From Procambarus clarkii (Eukaryota; Arthropoda; Malacostraca; Decapoda; Cambaridae), in contig NC_091195.1 in the NCBI RefSeq assembly GCF_040958095.1, positions 27,479,586 through 27,543,585 of the forward strand: a stretch of DNA of 64,000 nt. The letters run 5' to 3'. Positions within the stretch are counted from its first letter, which is position 1; each line of letters begins with the position of its first letter. Shown one piece after another: positions 28,690 to 39,307 of the stretch. Below the pieces are notes generated by a model. The model made no database searches and was not told where the DNA came from. It worked only from the letters and a program-made list of their open reading frames with translations. The position numbers and the translations under genes are program-made.

Positions 28690-29000
28690 CTCCCTCGTCC
28701 CTCACTTGGGGTGGACGGTAGAGCGACGGTCTGGCGTCATGCAGGTCAGCGTTCAATCCCCGACCGTCCAAGTGGTTGGGCGTCATTCCTTCCCCTCGTC
28801 CCATCCCAAATCCTTATCCTGATTGATTGATGCCCGTGCCCGTTGTTGTGTTGATTTAGGGGCGACGACGATCGTGGGATCGGATGCGCCCCGGCTGCCC
28901 GATACCGGGAAATAGCGAAGGGATGGGGTCCCTATAGTCTCTTCAGGCCATATACCCTACAATCTCCTCAGGCGACAAATTTTACAGTCTGTTCAGGCCG
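28690..29000 (+). repeat. tRNA-like SINE family 2 and attached repeat
   Basis: GGACGGTAGAGCGACGGTCT and GTTCAATCCCC form A and B box regions. Outer bases GGACGGT/ACCGTCC pair. The tail is rich in CCCATCCCAAATCCTTATCC. A second copy is at 47568. After it, 28860-29000 matches no family with certainty. 29000-29696 shows nothing beyond short LINE-tail traces near 29480. Confidence 0.6.
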
Positions 29001-29696
29001 CGGACATGACGGATGAAGCGGAAGGTATGGCGAAGGATGTCATGACTGACGTCTTCGTCTCTCGCACCTGCCCCGTCAAGGAGAACGGGGACCATGCCCT
29101 TATCCTGACCCCGTCCAAGTGCTGTATAGGGGTAATGGCTTGGCGCTTTCTTCTAATTACCTCTCATTACCCCTTCCCTTATCTCTCATTGATCTAATCG
29201 CTGAAGCTTCATTTATCTCTTAAAGTCTATCCCCAATACTCGGTAAGTTCAATCATGTCATTATCTCAGTAGTGTAACTTCTTGGGCATCCCATCACTAT
29301 TCTCACGGCTTGCTGTTGCTTCTTCTACAACTTGTATAGTCTTTTTAGCAATTAATAGCATAATCAATAACAGATCTCACAGTATGTCATTACCATTGGA
29401 ATGTGAAATACAGAATATAATTAAAAATTGTGTACTGTATGGATTTTTGAGGGATTTTATATACACGAGGATAGAAATAGCCTAAACTACTCTGTCCTTT
29501 TGAGTTGTACTTCCTTTTCTCAACAAACACCCATGCTAATGTTCAGCAAGATGATATCTAATTTTTAGTGAGCGCTTGTAAAGATGTTCATATTACATTG
29601 CTAACTCTATGAGCAGGAACTGCGGCATGATCTCCCACACTACATTACCAAGTGTCCGGTTATCACACCATTCAGACCCGTTGGCATGAGGTACCT

Positions 29697-29956
29697 GGGG
29701 CCAGATTCACGAAGCAGTTACGCAAGTACTTACGAACGTGTACATCTTTCCTCAATCTTTGACGGCTTTGGTTACATTTATTAAACAGTTTACAAGCATG
29801 AAAACTTGCCCATCAACTGTTGTTATTGTTATAAACAGCCTCCTGGTGCTTCCGAGCTCATTAACTGTTTAATAATTGTAAACAAAGCCGCCAAAGATTG
29901 AGAAAAGATGTATAGGTTCGTAAGTGTTTGCGTAAGTGCTTCGTGAATCTGGCCCC
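29697..29956. mobile_element. MITE-G palindromic element, copy 5
   Basis: Full hairpin with GGGGCCAGATTCACGAAGC ends. Confidence 0.88.
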
Positions 29957-29999
29957 TGGAGCTTTGTAATTACTTTATTACCTCTCGTGTATTTATCTA

Positions 30000-30004
30000 T
30001 TATG

Positions 30005-30049
<45 letters not shown>

Positions 30050-30625
30050 TATATATATATACACAAGAAGGCATATTGGGTTTATGAGAGTACATAGCAT
30101 TGATATTTTTACATTCTTGTAAAGCCGCTAACACGCATAGCGTTTCGGGCAGGTCCTTAATCTAACAGATTATTTTAACCAGGTAATTTCTAGCAAAATT
30201 GAAAAATTTTAACAGGTAAATTGTAAGAAAATTTAAAGAAGATTAGTAGGTACATTATAGTAAAATTTGAGGCTTATCAATAGGATACATTCTAGCATAA
30301 TTTGAGGATTATTTCTAGGTATATTGTAGCAAAATATGCGTTCAACATAACTATAAGATATGTTTATTTTTGGTGTGGTGAGTATGGGTTTTATTACATC
30401 TGTCAAGGAAGAGTTTTAGATCAGGATTTGCATTTAGGAACATGTAAATGGAACAAGAGAATGTTCAGAGTTTATGTTTAGCATGTTTAGGGATTTAAAC
30501 AGAGGGGCTGAGTGTTGTCTGAAAACAGTTTGTTATTATTCTGATAGTAGATTTGTGCTGGGTGATGATGGGTCTGACGTAGTTTGTAGTGGTTGAACCC
30601 CATGCACAGATACTGTGTGCTTGAG
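30000..30625 (-). pseudogene. LINE-A, 5'-truncated, with TA tail
   Basis: A (TA)n tract (30008-30060) serves as the 3' tail in minus orientation. It is followed by the GCCGCTAACACGCATAGCG signature and decayed C-terminal coding sequence that matches 39820-40060 and 58850-59120. No open frame remains. Confidence 0.7.
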
Positions 30626-31045
30626 GATATCCTCATAATATACCCAAAATTTGCCAGTGTAGGCTACTAAACTTATGACTCTCGTATGACTAACCATCCT
30701 ACGAGATGGGGACCTTTAGTATCACTGCTTCCTTATTCACTCTCGGTTCACGATGATATCCTCATAATGCACCTAGAGTCTGCCAGTGTAGACTACTGAT
30801 CACATGTCTCTGTATGATGAGGATTCATACATGTTTTGTTTTTATCGAAGTCCCAATCTCCCAGCGTAGAATTATTGACCCCGTTTAGAATACAACCCCA
30901 CAAGAAGCTGACTAACTCCTGAGTACCTACTCACTACTAGGTGAACAGAAGTATTAGGTGAAAGGAAACTGGCCCAATCATTTCTGCCCGGGATTCGAAC
31001 CTGGAATTCTCGATTGAGCGAACGAACTCGACTGTACTACCGAGA
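30626..31045. repeat. Diverged direct repeat and degenerate SINE
   Basis: GATATCCTCATAATATACCC (30627) recurs as GATATCCTCATAATGCACC (30754) with GCCAGTGTAG following in both. 30890-31045 is a decayed SINE with GAGTACCTACTCACTACTAGG and a GGTTCGAATCC B box on the minus strand. Confidence 0.5.
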
Positions 31046-31214
31046 TCCTACTGCGCTTTCTGTGGTTATATTCACGGACTTTGTCCCACCTGACCTGCGG
31101 CTATCTGTCGCCTAGTATAATACGAGCCGTCGCTCGATCCTGCAGTATACTTACCTGGCACAGGAGACACGGTGATCACGATCCTGCAGTCCCAGTTATC
31201 TCTGCTGATACGAT

Positions 31215-31562
31215 ATGTCTTCCCCCGTCAACACGAAGGAGTCTTCCTCCTTCTCCTACCTCAAGGAGTCTTCCTCCGTGTCCTCCTACGTGAAGGAGTC
31301 TTCCTCCGTCTCCTCCTACGTCATGGAGTCTACCTACATCTCCACGAAGGAGTCCTCCTCCGTCTCCACCAACGTCTCTACCTCCATCATCGCCGACGTG
31401 AAGGAAATCCTCTCCGCTGTAGAAAATGTCGAAGGCATAGTACTAGACATGAAAACTGCATATGTAACAGACGTAATATTTTATAAGATGTTGTTCCTCG
31501 CACTTATAATTGTGTTTGTCTATGTTTGTCTCAGTGGTAATTCTTCTGCGTATCAACAGTAA
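31215..31562 (+). CDS. Small serine-rich protein with C-terminal membrane segment, orphan
   Basis: 115 codons, ATG to TAA. I do not recognise the family. Residues 1-55 hold four to five loose repeats of KESSSVSSYV. Residues about 56-85 look like an amphipathic helix (IIADVKEILSAVENVEGIV). Residues about 91-107 (MLFLALIIVFVYVCL) form a membrane span, leaving a short tail GNSSAYQQ. Codon third positions are C/G-biased in the first half. A strong donor-like A/GTAAGT overlaps the stop codon, so this could instead be an exon of a longer gene. Its phase does not fit the IR exon at 39231. A 17-base match to the 56-bp satellite (CTTACCTGGCACAGGAG) lies just upstream at 31150. Confidence 0.4.
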   Translation: MSSPVNTKESSSFSYLKESSSVSSYVKESSSVSSYVMESTYISTKESSSVSTNVSTSIIADVKEILSAVENVEGIVLDMKTAYVTDVIFYKMLFLALIIVFVYVCLSGNSSAYQQ

Positions 31563-31639
31563 GTTACTCCTTCTTCAACTGTTTGTATCCTAACATTTTT
31601 TACAAACAGGATGTCGTGGAAGCCTCAAATGTGGCAATA

Positions 31640-32010
31640 ATGGGTCAATTATTTTACCCGAGTTTACCTGAGAGACACTGATACTAGTGGCCTCGACGAG
31701 GACAGGAAGCCGGCGGCTTGTGGAAGGTTCTCCCGTCATTTGTCTTGATCGTTGTACCTTAAAAGTTAACACAGTTTTGGCATTTATGGCTTCGGCGGGT
31801 AGGCTGTTCCATGAGTTAATAACAGTAAAACTCGGGTAAAATATTTATTTATTTAATATATATATATACAAGAAGGTACATTGGGTTTATTAGAGTACAG
31901 AGAATTGAAGTTATACATTCTTGTAAAGCGACTAACACGGTCCTTAATCTAACATTTTATTTATAATTTTAAGAAGGTAATTTCTAGCAAAATTCAAAAT
32001 TTGTTACAGG
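31640..32010 (-). pseudogene. LINE-D C-terminal remnant plus LINE-A tail
   Basis: 31640-31835 on the minus strand reads NSWNSLPAEAINAKTVLTFK, the LINE-D C-terminus, with frameshifts. 31850-32010 is a LINE-A 3' tail with a TTTA/TA tract. Confidence 0.65.
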
Positions 32011-32279
32011 TGCAATAGAGTGAAAAATCCTTCCAGAGTTTAATGCATGCTTCAATACTGTTATATAATTTAACCCGCGTTCCATTTCTCCATTTTCAGG
32101 AAACTTGTAACACCAGGGCGCGCTGCTCGCCGCTTCAGGAGGGACAAGGTCCGCCCCCTCCAGCGTGCCCAGCGGTACTAACCTGATACACAACACCGCC
32201 GGAGGCTATGGCGACCAACCAATAGAAAACGGGACATCCCATCAATGTTGCCCAGACTTTGATATTTTCATTTGATTAT

Positions 32280-32692
32280 GTTTATTTAATTATTTATATA
32301 CAACAAGTTACATTGGGTTTATGAGAGTGCATAGCATGATGTGTTAACCTTCTTGTAAACCCACTAGTACGCACAGCGTACTACGTAATACTGTAATTCA
32401 TTTGTCTATGTATGTTATCATTCATGTTATATTTATCTAAATAATATGTTATATGTATGATATATTTATGTTTCATTTCAGGGCCTTGCCCTGGAATCAT
32501 CCGATCCTTACTGACAGACACCAATATGTAGCCATCATTGTCATAACCTCTCCCACTCTACCACTAATCGTAGGGGTGCCACAGGGCAGCATCTTACGAC
32601 CTCTCCTATTTCTTATATATGTCTCAGTGATCTACCTAATGTTTCTAACATTCTTAAACCTATTCTGTTTACACCGTAAACCTTCTGACTAA
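32280..32692. pseudogene. LINE-A tail (-) and LINE RT fragment (+)
   Basis: 32280-32385 is a minus-oriented 3' tail. 32480-32690 on the plus strand encodes LTDRHQYVAI and VPQGSILRPLLFLIYV, the substrate loop and motif of a LINE reverse transcriptase. It is cut off by the array at 32693. Confidence 0.7.
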
Positions 32693-35251
32693 GGTCAGAA
32701 GACTCCCCAAGGTCAGAAGACCCCCCAAGGTCAGAAGACCCCCCAAGGTCAGAAGACCCCCCAAGGTCAGAAGACCCCCCAAGGTCAGAAGACCCCCCAA
32801 GGTCAGAAGACCCCCCAAGGTCAGAAGACCCCCTCCCAAGGTCAGAAGACTCCCCAAGGTCAGAAGACCCCCCCAAGGTCAGAAGACCCCCCCCAAGGTC
32901 AGAAGACCCCCTCCCAAGGTCAGAAGACCCCCTCCCAAGGTCAGAAGACCCCCCTCCCAAGGTCAGAAGACCCCCTCCCAAGGTCAGAAGACCCCCCCCA
33001 AGGTCAGAAGACCCCCTCCCAAGGTCAGAAGACCCCCTCCCAAGGTCAGAAGACCCCCTCCCAAGGTCAGAAGACCCCCTCCCAAGGTCAGAAGACCCCC
33101 CAAGGTCAGAAGACCCCCCCAAGGTCAGAAGACCCCCCCCAAGGTCAGAAGACCTCCCAAGGTCAGAAGACCCCCCCCCAGGTCAGAAGACCCCCCAAGG
33201 TCAGAAGACCCCCTCCCAAGGTCAGAAGACCCCCTCCCAAGGTCAGAAGACCCCCTCCCAAGGTCAGAAGACCCCCCTCCCAAGGTCAGAAGACCCCCTC
33301 CCAAGGTCAGAAGACCCCCTCCCAAGGTCAGAAGACCCCCCAAGGTCAGAAGACCCCCCCAAGGTCAGAAGACCCCCCCAAGGTCAGAAGACCCCCCCAA
33401 GGTCAGAAGACCCCCCCCAAGGTCAGAAGACCTCCCAAGGTCAGAAGACCCCCTCCCAAGGTCAGAAGACCCCCTCCCAAGGTCAGAAGACCCCCCAAGG
33501 TCAGAAGACCCCCCAAGGTCAGAAGACCCCCTCCCAAGGTCAGAAGACCCCCCCAAGGTCAGAAGACCTCCCAAGGTCAGAAGACCCCCCCCCCCAGGTC
33601 AGAAGACCCCCCAAGGTCAGAAGACCCCCTCCCAAGGTCAGAAGACCCCCTCCCAAGGTCAGAAGACCCCCCTCCCAAGGTCAGAAGACCCCCTCCCAAG
33701 GTCAGAAGACCCCCCCCAAGGTCAGAAGACCCCCTCCCAAGGTCAGAAGACCCCCTCCCAAGGTCAGAAGACCCCCTCCCAAGGTCAGAAGACCCCCTCC
33801 CAAGGTCAGAAGACCCCCCAAGGTCAGAAGACCCCCCCAAGGTCAGAAGACCCCCCCCAAGGTCAGAAGACCTCCCAAGGTCAGAAGACCCCCCCCCCAG
33901 GTCAGAAGACCCCCCAAGGTCAGAAGACCCCCTCCCAAGGTCAGAAGACCCCCTCCCAAGGTCAGAAGACCCCCTCCCAAGGTCAGAAGACCCCCCTCCC
34001 AAGGTCAGAAGACCCCCTCCCAAGGTCAGAAGACCCCCTCCCAAGGTCAGAAGACCCCCCAAGGTCAGAAGACCCCCCCAAGGTCAGAAGACCCCCCCAA
34101 GGTCAGAAGACCCCCCCAAGGTCAGAAGACCCCCCCAAGGTCAGAAGACCCCCCCAAGGTCAGAAGACCCCCCAAGGTCAGAAGACCCCCCCCCCAAGGT
34201 CAGAAGACCCCCCAAGGTCAGAAGACCCCCCAAGGTCAGAAGACCCCCACAAGGTCAGAAGACCCCCACAAGGTCAGAAGACCCCCCAAGGTCAGAAGAC
34301 CCCCCAAGGTCAGAAGACCCCCACAAGGTCAGAAGACCCCCCAAGGTCAGAAGACCCCCACAAGGTCAGAAGACCCCCCAAGGTCAGAAGACCCCCCAAG
34401 GTCAGAAGACCCCCCAAGGTCAGAAGACCCCCCAAGGTCAGAAGACCCCCCAAGGTCAGAAGACCCCCCAAGGTCAGAAGACCCCCAAGGTCAGAAGACC
34501 CCCCAAGGTCAGAAGACCCCCCAAGGTCAGAAGACCCCCCAAGGTCAGAAGACCCCCCAAGGTCAGAAGACCCCCCAAGGTCAGAAGACCCCCCAAGGTC
34601 AGAAGACCCCCCAAGGTCAGAAGACCCCCAAGGTCAGAAGACCCCCAAGGTCAGAAGACCCCCAAGGTCAGAAGACCCCCCAAGGTCAGAAGACCCCCCA
34701 AGGTCAGAAGACCCCCCAAGGTCAGAAGACCCCCCAAGGTCAGAAGACCCCCCAAGGTCAGAAGACCCCCCAAGGTCAGAAGACCCCCCAAGGTCAGAAG
34801 ACCCCCCAAGGTCAGAAGACCCCCCCCCAAGGTCAGAAGACCCCCCAAGGTCAGAAGACCCCCCCAAGGTCAGAAGACCCCCACAAGGTCAGAAGACCCC
34901 CCCAAGGTCAGAAGACCCCCCAAGGTCAGAAGACCCCCCAAGGTCAGAAGACCCCCCAAGGTCAGAAGACCCCCCAAGGTCAGAAGACCCCCACAAGGTC
35001 AGAAGACCCCCCCAAGGTCAGAAGACCCCCCCAAGGTCAGAAGACCCCCCAAGGTCAGAAGACCCCCCCAAGGTCAGAAGACCCCCCAAGGTCAGAAGAC
35101 CCCCCAAGGTCAGAAGACCCCCACAAGGTCAGAAGACCCCCCCAAGGTCAGAATACCCCCACAAGGTCAGAAGACCCCCCCAAGGTCAGAAGACCCCCCA
35201 AGGTCAGAAGACCCCCCAAGGTCAGAAGACCCCCCAAGGTCAGAAGACCCC
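32693..35251. repeat. 2.56-kb minisatellite, 18-21-bp unit
   Basis: About 135 units of GGTCAGAAGACCCCCCAA with variable C runs and CTCC inserts. Unit variants form blocks: a C9 run followed by AGGTCAG recurs near 33172, 33587 and 33890, showing higher-order duplication. The right third (34200-35251) uses mainly the simple unit, with some CCCCCACAAGG variants. LINE-like sequence flanks both ends. Confidence 0.96.
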
Positions 35252-35860
35252 AGGTTAGATTTATTTGCATAGTGTTTACACAGATTTAGTTCGCTCTGTG
35301 CACGCAATCGCGTGTGAACCTGCACGCAAATTCCGTTTTGTGAGGGGTGGGGGGGGGGCGGGACAGGACGACTGTATTTTAGTTTATGAACGTTTCACTA
35401 GGCTATTTTATCTTCTGCAGGATGCCACCCACAACAGTTTCCTGACTCCCAGGGCGCATATATTTACTGCTAGGTGAACAGAGGCATCAGGTGAAAGGGA
35501 ACGTGCCAGCCCGTCCTATCAGCTAATAGGTCGCCTTTTGTACGTTATAGAAATCATCTATGATAAGTAACGGTATATAAATATCTTGAGGTTATTTTGA
35601 AATGATTTCGGGGCTTAGTGTCCCCGCGGCCCGGTCCTCGACCAGGCCTCCACCCTCCCAGGAAGCAGCCCGTGACAGCTGACTAACTCCTAGGTACCTA
35701 TTTACTGCTAGGTAACGGAGAATAGAATAGGTTGGATTTCTTACGGAGAAGGAAAGAGAACGGCTGATAATCAACTATCTATCAAACTCTTGGGTTTTTA
35801 TGCATGTTTGGCCGTATTATATGAGTTAGGCTGCGATAGACAGTGATGACGATAACAACA
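35252..35860. other. Intergenic: LINE/SINE scraps
   Basis: 35265-35300 resembles LINE-A (TTGCATAGTGTTTACACAG). 35425-35500 is a decayed SINE centre. 35583-35712 is a SINE-T tail copy (TTCGGGGCTTAGTGTCCCC). Confidence 0.6.
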
Positions 35861-35864
35861 CACG

Positions 35865-36032
35865 ATCTATTGTAAAATTACGCGGGAAAAGAAACGACGA
35901 TCTATTATAAATTACGCGGGAAAAGAAACGACAATCTATTGTAAATTACGCGGGAAGAGAAACGACGATCTATTGTAAATTACGCGGGAAAAGAAACGAC
36001 GATCTATTGTAAATTACGCGGGAAGAGAAACG
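35865..36032. repeat. 34-bp tandem repeat, five copies
   Basis: Five copies of a unit containing GATCTATTGTAAATTACGCG followed by GGAAAAGAAAC. 36180-36280 beyond it resembles the flank of the 56-bp array (CTACGGGCTCACCATAGCC). Confidence 0.85.
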
Positions 36033-36392
36033 AATGTCCACATGGCGTTTATTTACATCAGGCCGTGACGTCACACCGGTTATAAGATACATGACTTACT
36101 GTTTACAATACTTATAAAACAAAAGAGCATCTGCTCGAAGCATCGCGCACCTAACCTAAGTAGTACTCAACCCTACAAAATATCGTAATCCTCTACGGGC
36201 TCACCATAGCCTATGCAACAAATAAATTTTGATCCAATAGCTGAATCTAAAGCAACAAAAAGCTTAAATCTAACACGATTAAAATAGCTTTGTGGGCGAA
36301 GGTGAGTCGGTCGCCATGGAGCCCCTGATGTGTGTGTGGGTCTTGTGTTGAGCCGCGGACGACCTTCAGCTGTTGCTGACCAAGTGACGCTC

Positions 36393-36912
36393 CGGCCTGA
36401 TTCACCAAGCACTTACGCAAGCACTTACGAACCTGGGGCCAGATTCACGAAGCAGTTACGCAAGCACTTACGAACGTGTACATCTTTCCTCAATCTTTGA
36501 CGCCTTTGGTTACATTTATTAAACAGTTTACAAGCATGAAAACTTGCCAATCAACTGTTGTTATTGTTATAAACAGCCTCCTGGTGCTTCGGAGCTCATT
36601 AACTGTTTAATAATTGTAAACAAAGCCGCCAAAGATTGAGAAAAGATGTATAGGTTAGTAAGTGCTTGCGTAACTGCTTCGTGAATCTGGCCCCAGTACA
36701 TTTGTTTCAATCTTTGGCGGCTTTGTTTACAATTATTAAACAGTTAATGAGCTCCGAAGCACCAGGAGGCTGTTTATAACAATAACAACAGTTGATTGGC
36801 AAGTTTTCATACTTGCAAACTGTTTAATAAACGTAACCAAAGCCGTCAAAGATTGAGGAAAGATGTACATGTTCGTAAGTGCTTGCGTAACTGCTTCGTG
36901 AATCTGGCCTCA
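36393..36912. mobile_element. Nested pair of MITE-G elements
   Basis: An outer copy (36393-36434, resuming 36695-36912) is split by a complete inner copy (36435-36694). The outer sequence resumes at GTACATTTGTTTCAATC just where the first half stopped at CTTACGAACC. No clear target duplication. Confidence 0.85.
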
Positions 36913-37145
36913 TGTACCCATTTTACTGCTGGGTGAACAGAGGCTACAGTTAATGATTTTGTTTCACTGATGGTTTCTGAGGAGTTTATCAGCTTTTTAT
37001 AATATTACAGGTTTTCTATGTGTGTGTGTGTACTCACCTAGTTGTGCTTGCAGGGGTTGAGCTTTGGCTCTTTGGTCCCGCCTCGCAACTGTCAATCAAC
37101 AGGTGTACAGATTCAAACTGAGTATGGAGTCTGCCTCCCCCATAT

Positions 37146-37146
37146 C

Positions 37147-37237
<91 letters not shown>

Positions 37238-37350
37238 CAGAGAGAGAGAGACAGAGACAGACAGAGAGAGAGAGACAGAGAGAGAGAGACAGAGAGAGAG
37301 AGACAGAGAGAGACACAGAGAGACACAGAGAGGCAGACAGACAGAGACAC
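37146..37350. repeat. (GT)n then GA-rich microsatellite
   Basis: About 37 GT units (37149-37221), then AGAGAGAGACAG-type repeats to 37350. 37350-37947 is AT-rich with no feature seen. Confidence 0.95.
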
Positions 37351-37947
37351 TAACAGACACCAGCACCCCCGATAACTTCACCAATAAATTATAAATTCAC
37401 CAATAACTATAAATTCCATGGCCATTATTCAAATAAAGAACTTACTTATACACGTAAACACAGTTCCCGCCACATCACTCTCAGTACCCCCCCCCCCAAC
37501 CTCACAACCGACACCTCACGGCCCCTCACATGTTTATACACAAACATAACTCACACTTCACACTCATAAACACCAAAATATACCAAAAAATTAATGTTAT
37601 TTAATGAGTCATTTACCGAAAAATGACAATATTTTGTTTTGTTTTCATATCGAGTTATTCAGTCCCCGGAAAAGTGAGCCAAAGATGTAAATAGACTTCT
37701 AATATTATATAATAATATATATTTTATATAATAATCTATTAGACTTTTATTTATATATGTAAATATAAAATTTATATATATATATAGATATAGCGGGTCT
37801 CAGTATATTTTGTTGACATAACCGCCCCCTCGAGGCGAGTGGGGTCAGTGTGTGTCTGGCAGGGGAGAGGGACGGTCGCGTGTCTCTGGCCTCCGGAGTG
37901 ACATAGTCGGTTCTGTATTCACCTTCCTGTTTATTATATTCCAGCTC

Positions 37948-38281
37948 CTATTGGTCCATACGAGGCAGCTCCTATTGGTCCATACGAGGCAGCTCCTATT
38001 GGTCCATACGAGGCAGCTCCTATTGGTCCACACGAGGCAGCTCCTATTGGTCCATACGAGGCAGCTCCTATTGGTCCATACGAGGCAGCTCCTATTGGTC
38101 CATACGAGGCAGCTCCTATTGGTCCATACGAGGCAGCTCCTATTGGTCCATACGAGGCAGCTCCTATTGGTCCATACGAGGCAGCTCCTATTGGTCCACA
38201 CGAGGCAGCTCCTATTGGTCCATACGAGGCAGCTCCTATTGGTCCATACGAGGCAGCTCCTATTGGTCCACACGAGGCAGT
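37948..38281. repeat. 24-bp array derived from LINE-B 3' UTR
   Basis: Fourteen units starting CAGCTCCTATTGGTCCATAC. LINE-B at 43219-43248 has the same sequence once, bounded by two CCTATT motifs exactly 24 bp apart, which gives a natural slippage unit. The same unit is amplified again at 44626. Confidence 0.93.
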
Positions 38282-39203
38282 ATTTACCTAGATCTTTCCG
38301 TATAAACCAGTATTTACCCAGGTCTTCCCGTATAAACCAGTATTTACCCAGGTCTTCCCGTATAAACCAGTATTTACCCAGATCTTCCCGTATAAACCAG
38401 TATTTACCCAGGTCTTCCAATATAAACCAGTATTTACCCAGATCTTCCCGTATAAACCAGTATTTACCCAGGTCTTCCCGTATAAACCAGTATTTACCCA
38501 GGTCTTCCCGTATAAACCAGTATTTACCCAGGTCTTCCCGTATAAACCAGTATTTACCCAGGTCTTCCCGTATAAACCAGTATTTACCCAGGTCTTCCCG
38601 TATAAACCAGTATTTACCCAGGTCTTTCCCTATAAACCAGTATTTACCCAGGTCTTCCCGTATAAACCAGTATTTACCCAGGTCTTCCCGTATAAACCAG
38701 TATTTACCCAGGTCTTCCCGTATAAACCAGTATTTACCCAGGTCTTCCCGTATAAACCAGTATTTACCCAGGTCTTCCCGTATAAACCAGTATTTACCCA
38801 GGTCTTCCCGTATAAACCAGTATTTACCCAGGTCTTCCCGTATAAACCAGTATTTACCCAGGTCTTCCCGTATAAACCAGTATTTACCCAGGTCTTCCCG
38901 TATAAACCAGTATTTACCCAGGTCTTCCCGTATAAACCAGTATTTACCCAGGTCTTCCAATATAAACCTGTATTTACCCAGGTCTTCCAATATAAACCTG
39001 TATTTACCCAGGTCTTCCCGTATAAACCAGTATTTACCCAGGTCTTCCCGTATAAACCAGTATTTACCCAGGTCTTCCAATATAAACCTGTATTTACCCA
39101 GGTCTTCCAATATAAACCAGTATTTACCCAGGTCTTCCCGTATAAACCTGTATTTACCCAGGTCTTCCCGTATAAACCAGTATTTACCCAGGTCTTCCCG
39201 TAC
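38282..39203. repeat. 30-bp array derived from LINE-B coding end
   Basis: About 31 units starting CAGTATTTACCCAGGTCTTC. On the minus strand each reads LGKYWFI, matching RKDLGKYWFSN near the C-terminus of the LINE-B protein (43367-43390). The array follows the 24-bp array in the same order as the source segments in LINE-B. Confidence 0.93.
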
Positions 39204-39230
39204 TGGTTTAGCTAGGTTGTCTGGGGCACT

Positions 39231-39307
39231 ATGGTGGTCTCGCTGACGAAGGCCCTGACCGACCCAGCCATCCTCCAGCACTTGAAAGTCGACCCCGGCA
39301 GCTTCAG
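39231..39307 (+). CDS. IR exon 1 (first found)
   Basis: 77 nt giving MVVSLTKALTDPAILQHLKV, then DPGSF; donor TTCAG/GTAGGC, phase 2. An in-frame TAG at 39213-39215 limits upstream extension unless the exon begins at an acceptor just there (GCTAG/GTTG). It may be internal. Confidence 0.65.

Noticed and set aside
31215..31562. First exon of the ionotropic receptor
   Set aside because: It would end in phase 2, whereas exon 1 at 39216/39231 needs phase 0. A membrane span before S1 in this form is also not an IR layout.
36173..36412. 79-codon minus frame
   Set aside because: Lies over repeat flank and MITE sequence, with no domain or codon bias.
37845..39281. 464- and 478-codon frames on opposite strands
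   Set aside because: 24- and 30-bp satellites, both multiples of three, so frames stay open. The protein similarity to LINE RT on the minus strand reflects origin, not a gene.
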